Source of the DNA: Azospirillum sp.
Lineage (GTDB): Bacteria; Pseudomonadota; Alphaproteobacteria; Azospirillales; Azospirillaceae
Assembly (NCBI GenBank): GCA_027486405.1
Contig: JAIXPD010000008.1
Location: 1-64,000 of the forward strand
Direction: 5' to 3'
Length of the DNA stretch: 64,000 bases
The position numbers were made by a program, and so were the translations under genes. Positions 58,615 to 64,000 of the stretch are shown piece by piece (position 1 is the first letter of the stretch; every line of letters starts with the position of its first letter). The notes under the pieces were generated by a model. It searched no databases. It worked only from the letters and a program-made list of their open reading frames with translations, and was not told the DNA's origin.

Positions 58615-59049
58615 TTACTTGGCGACCTTGGCGACGGCGGTCTTCAGCTCTTCCAGGCTTTCCGACACGCGCTTGGATAGGACGTCGGCGGCTTCGGTGT
58701 TGGACTTGGCGATCAGCTCGGCCAGTTCGCGGGCGTTGGCCAGCGACTTTTCGAAAGCGGCCTTGACCAGTTCGGCCTGCTTGGCGGCCTTGGCTTCCGG
58801 GGTCCCGGCGGTCAGCACGTCGTTGACGTAGCCGCTGGCTTCCTCGACCGAGGAGCGCAGGATCTCGGCCTGACGGCGCAGAACGGCCTGGAAGCCTTCG
58901 GCGGCCAGCTGGTTGGCGGCGGTCAGCGCCTCGATGTTCTTGCGCTGGCTGGAGAGGATGGCTTCGACATCGACGCCCGGCAGCTTGAAATCGCCCAGGA
59001 ACTTGGACGGGTCGAACTCAAGGAAGGGGTTGCTCGTCTTCGTGGCCAT
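58615..59049 (-). CDS. Phasin (polyhydroxyalkanoate granule protein)
   Basis: 144 aa from ATG 59049. Nearly all helix with heptad-like spacing, amphipathic: NPFLEFDPSKFLGDFKLPGV at the N-terminus, then QRKNIEALTAANQLAAEG, LRSSVEEASGYVND, and a Lys/Ala-rich C-terminus. This matches alphaproteobacterial phasins, which coat PHA granules. It has its own strong promoter, leader palindrome and terminator, as expected of an abundant protein. The granule synthase genes are not in the window. Confidence 0.92.
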   Translation of the reverse strand: MATKTSNPFLEFDPSKFLGDFKLPGVDVEAILSSQRKNIEALTAANQLAAEGFQAVLRRQAEILRSSVEEASGYVNDVLTAGTPEAKAAKQAELVKAAFEKSLANARELAELIAKSNTEAADVLSKRVSESLEELKTAVAKVAK

Positions 59050-59081
59050 GTTTCTCATCCCCAATCAGGTAGCGGTTCTGA

Positions 59082-59098
59082 ATGTTGCGGCGCAACAT
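59082..59098. promoter_or_regulatory. Palindrome in the phasin leader, possible PhaR-type operator
   Basis: ATGTTGCGGCGCAACAT is a perfect 17-bp palindrome between the promoter and the start of the phasin gene. A second TGCG-N-CGCA copy (TTGCGCCGCA, 59146-59155) lies just upstream of the -35 box. Phasin genes in related bacteria are repressed by PhaR, which binds TGC/GCA-type sites, so these two are good operator candidates. Confidence 0.5.
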
Positions 59099-59109
59099 GT
59101 CTGAAATCG

Positions 59110-59138
59110 ACTATGCAGAGTGATGAATTGTTAGTCAA
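59110..59138 (-). promoter_or_regulatory. Phasin promoter
   Basis: On the - strand TTGACT (59133-59138), 17 bp, CATAGT (59110-59115). Optimal spacing and good hexamers; +1 near 59103, giving a leader of about 54 nt that contains the palindrome at 59082-59098. Confidence 0.7.
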
Positions 59139-59283
59139 CGCGCTTTTGCGCCGCAGCATAAGCGTCACAACCCGGCGCGGAACGCCGTGTTGGCCAAGCT
59201 GTTGACCGGACAAGAGGTTCCCGGATTTCGGGAGAATTGCCCATCGGGATGCGTCAGAATGACCACCCCGTCCGGGCCGACCG

Positions 59284-59766
59284 TCAGCCCTTGCGGACCG
59301 CCTCGATCCGCCCGCCGGTGATGCGACTCAGCTCCTCCGGGGTCAGGCGGAACACGGCGTTCGGTGTGCCCGCCGCCGCCCACAGCACGGGCAGCGCCAT
59401 CAGATCGGCGTCGATCAGCACCAGCGGCGGCACGGCGTGACCAACCGGCGGCACCCCGCCGATGGCATAACCGGTGCTGGCACGGACGAATTCCGGATCG
59501 GCGCGCTCGATCTTTTCACCGATCAAACGACCGACCGCCTTTTCATCCACCCGGTTCACACCGCTGGCGATGACCAGAACCGGGCGGCCGCTGTCCTTGC
59601 TGCGGAAAATCAGGGATTTGGCGATCTGCGCCACGTCGCAGCCGACCGACGCCGCCGCGTCTTCCGACTTGCGGGTGCTGCCCTCATGCTCGACAACGCG
59701 ATGGCCGAAGCCAAAGCCGTCCAACACAGCCTGCACCCGCTGCGCCGATGGGCTTAGACCGCTCAT
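59284..59766 (-). CDS. YbaK/EbsC family aminoacyl-tRNA deacylase
   Basis: 160 aa from ATG 59766; a GTG two codons upstream is possible. Editing-domain motifs: GSTRKSEDAAASVGCDVAQI, AKSLIFRSKDSGRPVLV with the conserved Lys, ASGVNRVDEKAV, GYAIGGVPPVGH and VLIDADLM. These proteins hydrolyse mischarged tRNA such as Cys- or Ala-tRNA-Pro. Same strand as and 35 nt after proC, so probably the last gene of a YbjN-proC unit. Confidence 0.93.
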   Translation of the reverse strand: MSGLSPSAQRVQAVLDGFGFGHRVVEHEGSTRKSEDAAASVGCDVAQIAKSLIFRSKDSGRPVLVIASGVNRVDEKAVGRLIGEKIERADPEFVRASTGYAIGGVPPVGHAVPPLVLIDADLMALPVLWAAAGTPNAVFRLTPEELSRITGGRIEAVRKG

Positions 59767-59801
59767 CTCCACCCCACCCCCCGCGCGGCGCGCGGCGCGC
59801 G

Positions 59802-60626
59802 TTATTGGGCCAGTTCGCGCGACCGCCGGGTGGCGGCGGCGATGGCGGCGGTCAACACCGGCTGAAGGCCATCCTCGGCCATCAGCACGTCCAGGGCCGC
59901 TTGCGTCGTGCCGTTCGGGCTGGTCACGGCCTTGCGCAGATCGGCGGCGGGCTGGGGCGACTGGTTCAGCAACTCCCCCGCCCCCGACACGGTGGCGCGG
60001 GCCAGCCGCATCGCCAGATCGGCGGGCAGGCCGCTGGCCTCCCCGGCCTTGGCCATCGCCTCGACCAGCAGGAAGACATAAGCCGGGCCGCTGCCCGACA
60101 GGGCCGTGACCGGATCGAGCAGCGATTCATCGTCGATCCACGCCACATCGCCGACCGCGCGCAGCAGCGCGTCGCACAGCGCGGTCTGATCGGCGGTGAC
60201 GCGGGCGTTGGCCACGGCCACCGTCATGCCGCGCCCAATGGCGGCGGGCGTGTTGGGCATGGAGCGGACGACGACCGCTTCGTCGCCCAAGGTCTGTTCG
60301 AAATAGGCGATGGTCTTGCCCGCCGCGATGGACAGGAAGACCGTGCCGGGGCCGACCAGCGCGCGATAGTCCGGCAGCGCGGAATCCATCACCTGCGGCT
60401 TGACCGCCAGAACGACGACGTCGGGCGCGAATCCGGCGGGCAGATCGCCCGGCCCGGTCGCCGCACTGACCTTCGGGTTGCCGACCAGCGCGTCGGGCAG
60501 GCCCGCGCGCTCGATCACCACGACATGGGAGGCCACGCCGGAGGACAGCCAGCCGTCCAGCATCGCCCCGCCCATCTTGCCGCACCCGACCAGAAGGAGT
60601 TTCGCCCCGCTCGTGCCGCTGCTCAT
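59802..60626 (-). CDS. proC: Pyrroline-5-carboxylate reductase ProC
   Basis: ProC makes proline from pyrroline-5-carboxylate with NAD(P)H. 274 aa from ATG 60626. Rossmann motif LLLVGCGKMGGAML, then VVLAVKPQVMDSALP, VVVRSMPNTPAAIGRGMT, and the P5CR signature around DPVTALSGSGPAYVFLLVEAM and SPNGTTQAALDVL. Length is typical. It starts 5 nt after the YbjN gene stop. Confidence 0.95.
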   Translation of the reverse strand: MSSGTSGAKLLLVGCGKMGGAMLDGWLSSGVASHVVVIERAGLPDALVGNPKVSAATGPGDLPAGFAPDVVVLAVKPQVMDSALPDYRALVGPGTVFLSIAAGKTIAYFEQTLGDEAVVVRSMPNTPAAIGRGMTVAVANARVTADQTALCDALLRAVGDVAWIDDESLLDPVTALSGSGPAYVFLLVEAMAKAGEASGLPADLAMRLARATVSGAGELLNQSPQPAADLRKAVTSPNGTTQAALDVLMAEDGLQPVLTAAIAAATRRSRELAQ

Positions 60627-60631
60627 GCCGG

Positions 60632-61135
60632 TTACGCCTCGCCCATGGTGTCGAGAATGGCGGCGGACACCGCCTCCTGCGCGGTCTTGCCGCCCCAGAT
60701 CACGAATTGGAAGGCCGGGTAGAAGCGTTCGCACTCCGACAGGGCGATCTCCACCAGATCCTCCAACTGCTCCACCGCCGCGCCGCGCGCGCCGCGCAGC
60801 AGCATGGTTTGGCGGAACATCGGGGTGTTCTCCTCGGCGCAGACGTCGAAATGGCCCAGCCACATCCGCCCGTTGACCTCGGCCAGCAGTTCGGCCACGG
60901 CCGACCGGCGCGGGGCCTGGACCTTCATGTCGAACTGGCAGGAGAACTGCAACGCGCTGACGTCCGGCTGCCAGACGAAATACAGGCGGTAATCGCACCA
61001 GCGCCCGCCGATCTCGACGACCAATTCGTCGTCGGTGGCGCGCTCGAACGGCCATTCGTTGGCGGTGACGATTTCTTCAACCACGTCGAGCGGGTTGTGC
61101 GAGGAAGCGGGGGTTTCGACGGCGACAGCCGACAT
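60632..61135 (-). CDS. YbjN-domain protein
   Basis: 167 aa. The YbjN/type III chaperone-like fold is suggested by VVEEIVTANEWPFERATDDE, EIGGRWCDYRLYFVWQPDVS and a helical C-terminus with LVEIALSECERFYPAFQFVI. Alphaproteobacteria often have such a gene directly before proC. Role unclear; possibly a chaperone or regulator. Begins a compact - strand group with proC and the YbaK gene. Confidence 0.85.
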   Translation of the reverse strand: MSAVAVETPASSHNPLDVVEEIVTANEWPFERATDDELVVEIGGRWCDYRLYFVWQPDVSALQFSCQFDMKVQAPRRSAVAELLAEVNGRMWLGHFDVCAEENTPMFRQTMLLRGARGAAVEQLEDLVEIALSECERFYPAFQFVIWGGKTAQEAVSAAILDTMGEA

Positions 61136-61329
61136 GTCAGCGTCCTCCTATGAAGGCGCGGAGGATGCGGCCAGGGCATCGCCGACCAGCGCGGCGACCT
61201 GACCAACACCCCAAGATGATGTTAGGAACGAGCATGTGGGCCACCACAGGCAGAACGGTGCCAAAGCCGTCCCGCCGCCGCAACCGGATTCACACGAACA
61301 GGTGATGAAAGCTTTGTGACCAGGCCGGA

Positions 61330-61689
61330 TCAGGGGGCGTCCCCGCCCGCCGAACCATCCGCCGAACCGGTGTCGGCGGTGTCCTGGGTCCCGGCGTCTT
61401 GGGTCCCGGTATCCTTGTCCCCGGTCGGGGCGACCCCGGTCAGCGCGGCCAGTTGGGCTTCCAGCGCGGCCAGACGCTCGGCCAGGGCTTCCTGCTCCTC
61501 GCGGGCCTTGGCGGCGATGGCGCGCACCGCGTCGAACTCTTCGCGGCTGACAACGTCCATCCGGGACAGGATGCGCTCCAGTTGGGCGCGAACCTGCCCT
61601 TCGGCTTCCTCGCGCAGGGACGAAAAGGCACCCAGCGCGCCCCCCGCCACACGGGCGAGATCGTCCAAAATCTTGTTGTCGGCCTGCAT
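61330..61689 (-). CDS. ubiK: UbiK (YqiC/BMFP) accessory factor for ubiquinone synthesis
   Basis: 119 aa. The core MQADNKILDDLARVAGGALG and the following coiled coil (VRAQLERILSRMDVVSREEF, ALAERLAALEAQLAALTG) match the BMFP/UbiK family, which forms trimers and assists ubiquinone biosynthesis with UbiJ. The last 30 residues are an added Asp/Thr/Gly tail not found in the short form. Stands alone. Confidence 0.92.
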   Translation of the reverse strand: MQADNKILDDLARVAGGALGAFSSLREEAEGQVRAQLERILSRMDVVSREEFDAVRAIAAKAREEQEALAERLAALEAQLAALTGVAPTGDKDTGTQDAGTQDTADTGSADGSAGGDAP

Positions 61690-61807
61690 CGCTTCAAACT
61701 TCCGGTTACTGTGCGGTCATTATGACGGTCGAACCGCCGGACTTCAACGGCCTTGCGCCGTCACGCTGCACCGCAAGACGCAGGCGAGCCATGCGGCCCA
61801 CCCCCGC

Positions 61808-64000
61808 TCAGGGTTTGGCGGCCGGAACCGGCTCGCCCGCGTCGGGTTTCGCCTCCACCGGCCCCGTTGGGGGCGCGGTCGCCGGGGCGGTTGTGGTCGC
61901 CGCCGCAGCCGCTGCGGCGATGGCGGCGAAATGCTCCTGCACCGCCCGCATGTCCATGCTCTGGGTCGGGGCGGTGCGCGGCCCGGCCACCCGCAGGGTC
62001 ACGGGCGGCAGCGGCGGATCGGCCTTCACCCGCAACGCCAGCCCCAGATCAAGCCGGTCCTCCGGCAGCGCCCACAGCCCGCTCAACACCCCCTCGCCCG
62101 CTTGGGCGCTCAGGCGGGTGTCGTCGGTGCGCAAGGTCCCCTGGTCGAGCGTGAAACGGCCATCGACGCGGTCGATCCGGGTTTCCCCGCCCGCGCCACC
62201 GCCGATCACCGCGCCCAGCACCTCTTGCGGGCGCGTCACCTTGCTCAGGCGGTCGCGCAGGGCGGACAGATCGATTCCGCGCAGCGTGCCGCCCACCACC
62301 GCCACCCGGCCCCGGCCGGACAGGGTGCGCAGCAGCGCGTCGTGGTCGGCACCCGCCGCCGTCACCACCATATCCACGTCCAAGGCCCCGCCGGACAGCG
62401 CCAGCGCCCCCGGCCCGGTTGCGCCAGCGGACAGGCCCGCCGCCACCCGCGCCAGATCGGCCTTGACCACGGTGACGTCCGCCTCGACCGTCGGCGGGCG
62501 GCCCGGCTCGGCGACCACCCGGCCGCTGAGGCCGATCTGCCCGCCCAACCATTCGCCGTCCAACTGCTCCAGCGTCAGCGCCCCATCGGCGAGCGTGGCG
62601 CGCAGCGCGGGCTGTTCCACCCGCAGGCCACCCGCCGTCAGCGTCGTGGCGGTCACGGCCAGACGGCCATCGGCCGCGCGCAGCCACCCCGCATCCCCCA
62701 CCGGTTCCGCCCCGGCCGGAGCGGCGAGGGCGGCGGCGTCCCGCGCCGGGCGGTCGGCCACCAGCGGGGCGGCGATCAGCCGGTCGATGTCGAGATCGCC
62801 GGTTTGCACGTCCGCGTCAAAACGCGGGCGGGGACCGGACAGGTCGCCGCTGACCCGCCCGCGCACCGGCACGCCTGCGACGATGCCTTGCAGATTGGTC
62901 AGGCTGGGCGCGGCCAGCGAACCGCCGAATTCGGCGTAGAGATCGAGCGGCCCGACGGCCCGCGCCTGTCCCCGGTCGGACAGCAGCGCGGCCAACCGCC
63001 CCAATTCGGGATGGCTGGCCCGCAGCTTCAGATCGGCCCCCGGTCGGCTGTCCAGCGCGGTCAGGGATCCGCCCGCCTCCAACGTGCCGCCCGCCGCCCC
63101 GGCGGTCAGCTCCAACGCCAGACGGGCGGCGTCGCCCGCCACCCGCGCCTTGACCGAGACCGACCCCAGCCGTTCGGGCGGGGGCACGGCGTGTGGCCAG
63201 GGCATGGCGCGCGGGACCGCGCCCAGATTGGCCGCCTCCGCCGACAGCGCCAGATTGACGCCACGCAGGGGCGACAGCCCGGCCACCTGCCCGTCCACCC
63301 GCCCGGCCATGCCGACCAGATCATCCACCCGCGCCTCGCGCAGGGTCAGGCTGCCCCCGGCCAGGGTGGCGTCCAGATGAACGCCCTGGGCCGGAATCCC
63401 CCGCGCTGTGATCTGCCCGATGGTCAGATCCAGATTGGCATCGGCCAAGGTCAACCATGACAGGGGGGGCCAGGACAGGGACGGCAAGGACAGGGACGGC
63501 AGGCTGGTTCGCCCAACCGCCGAGGCGGACGCGGTGGCCGCCACCGTCGGCGGCACCGCCCGCGTCGGCGCGGTCGTCGCCACCGGGGCCACGGGCGGCA
63601 GATAGGCGTCGAGGTTCAGCCGGTCCAACTCCAGCCGCGCGCCGAAGGCCGGACGGCCACGGTCGACATAGGCGACGGCCCCCGACAGGCGGCTGCCATC
63701 CACCCGCAGGTCAAGGCCGGACAGTTCGAAGCGGTGGGCGTGCCCCTGGACGCGCAGCGACAGCGACGCGCGGCGCAGCCGGTCGGCGGGCACGCCCGGC
63801 GCGTCCAGCTTCAACCACGCCAACAGGGCGCGCAGATTGTCGGCGTTCGCCTCCATCCGCAGATCCAGGGTGGGCGTGCCGCCGGGGGTCGTCAGCTCGC
63901 CCGCCGCGACCAGATCGGAACCGCCGGGCAGTTGCGCGCTGACGCGGTCCAGATTCAGCCGTCCGTTGGTCAGGCTCGCTTCCAACCGGCCCTGGCGCAC
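61808..64000 (-). CDS. AsmA family protein (5' part beyond window)
   Basis: At least 730 residues of a longer protein; the start lies past 64000. The visible part is repeated beta-rich AsmA domain sequence with many short leucine and glycine turns (LDLRMEANADNLRALLAWL, GVHLDATLAGGSLTLREARV, VEADVTVVKADLARVAAGL). The conserved AsmA C-terminal region (GVLSGLWALPEDRLDLGLAL) comes near residue 660, followed by a Thr/Ala/Pro tail. AsmA-like proteins move phospholipid between membranes or influence outer-membrane assembly. Membrane anchor not visible. Confidence 0.88.
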   Translation of the reverse strand: MRQGRLEASLTNGRLNLDRVSAQLPGGSDLVAAGELTTPGGTPTLDLRMEANADNLRALLAWLKLDAPGVPADRLRRASLSLRVQGHAHRFELSGLDLRVDGSRLSGAVAYVDRGRPAFGARLELDRLNLDAYLPPVAPVATTAPTRAVPPTVAATASASAVGRTSLPSLSLPSLSWPPLSWLTLADANLDLTIGQITARGIPAQGVHLDATLAGGSLTLREARVDDLVGMAGRVDGQVAGLSPLRGVNLALSAEAANLGAVPRAMPWPHAVPPPERLGSVSVKARVAGDAARLALELTAGAAGGTLEAGGSLTALDSRPGADLKLRASHPELGRLAALLSDRGQARAVGPLDLYAEFGGSLAAPSLTNLQGIVAGVPVRGRVSGDLSGPRPRFDADVQTGDLDIDRLIAAPLVADRPARDAAALAAPAGAEPVGDAGWLRAADGRLAVTATTLTAGGLRVEQPALRATLADGALTLEQLDGEWLGGQIGLSGRVVAEPGRPPTVEADVTVVKADLARVAAGLSAGATGPGALALSGGALDVDMVVTAAGADHDALLRTLSGRGRVAVVGGTLRGIDLSALRDRLSKVTRPQEVLGAVIGGGAGGETRIDRVDGRFTLDQGTLRTDDTRLSAQAGEGVLSGLWALPEDRLDLGLALRVKADPPLPPVTLRVAGPRTAPTQSMDMRAVQEHFAAIAAAAAAATTTAPATAPPTGPVEAKPDAGEPVPAAKP

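Overview
The window is high-GC DNA, densely packed with genes. It looks like a free-living alphaproteobacterium of the Rhodospirillales type. The evidence is the gene order murG-murC-murB-ddl-ftsQ-ftsA-ftsZ-lpxC followed nearby by bamD-recN-ligA, the alphaproteobacterial FtsZ tail ([11 protein letters not shown]), an alpha-type phasin, a cheY-cheZ locus, and CTATA-like -10 elements. The species cannot be named from the sequence alone.

Layout. (1) 1-10565: division and wall cluster on the + strand, with overlapping stop/start codons from murC through ftsQ. It carries an 85-codon ORF between murG and murC and a 39-codon ORF between ftsA and ftsZ, and ends with lpxC behind its own terminator. 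(2) 10752-17545: a bacteriohemerythrin, ligA, recN and bamD on the - strand, plus a small + strand hypothetical. (3) 17650-20012: a chemotaxis block cheY, multi-tailed CheZ, CheZ. (4) 20299-28363: aminopeptidase P, prmA, a secreted metallophosphoesterase, an unknown protein and uvrD. (5) 28515-34433: yccF, a Ser/Gly-rich SGD-repeat protein, a DUF3095 protein, a CBS protein, a PilZ-like protein and mutL. (6) 34466-37872: a nitric-oxide module, hemerythrin + hmp divergent from norR, with a near-perfect sigma-54 promoter at hmp. (7) 37882-49542: xseA, purD, a PAS-PAS chemoreceptor, tadA, an rluB-like gene, rsmD, pyrC, a tandem pair of secreted small proteins and hisS. (8) 49693-64000: an atypical class A PBP, a REC-GGDEF cyclase, ilvE, a MarR regulator, an OmpR/EnvZ-like pair, csaA, a phasin, a YbaK deacylase, proC, a YbjN protein, ubiK and the 3' part of an AsmA gene.

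No plasmid, prophage, CRISPR array, rRNA or tRNA was seen. The most interesting unexplained structure is a family of small non-autonomous elements: four copies sharing CAGGGCAATCG-type ends, three of them flanked by direct repeats of about 9-18 bp. Next come a CheZ-family protein carrying four copies of the CheY-docking peptide, a set of genes whose -10 box lies 5-9 nt from the start codon (probable leaderless mRNAs), and an FtsZ with a linker of about 365 residues rich in Pro and Gln.
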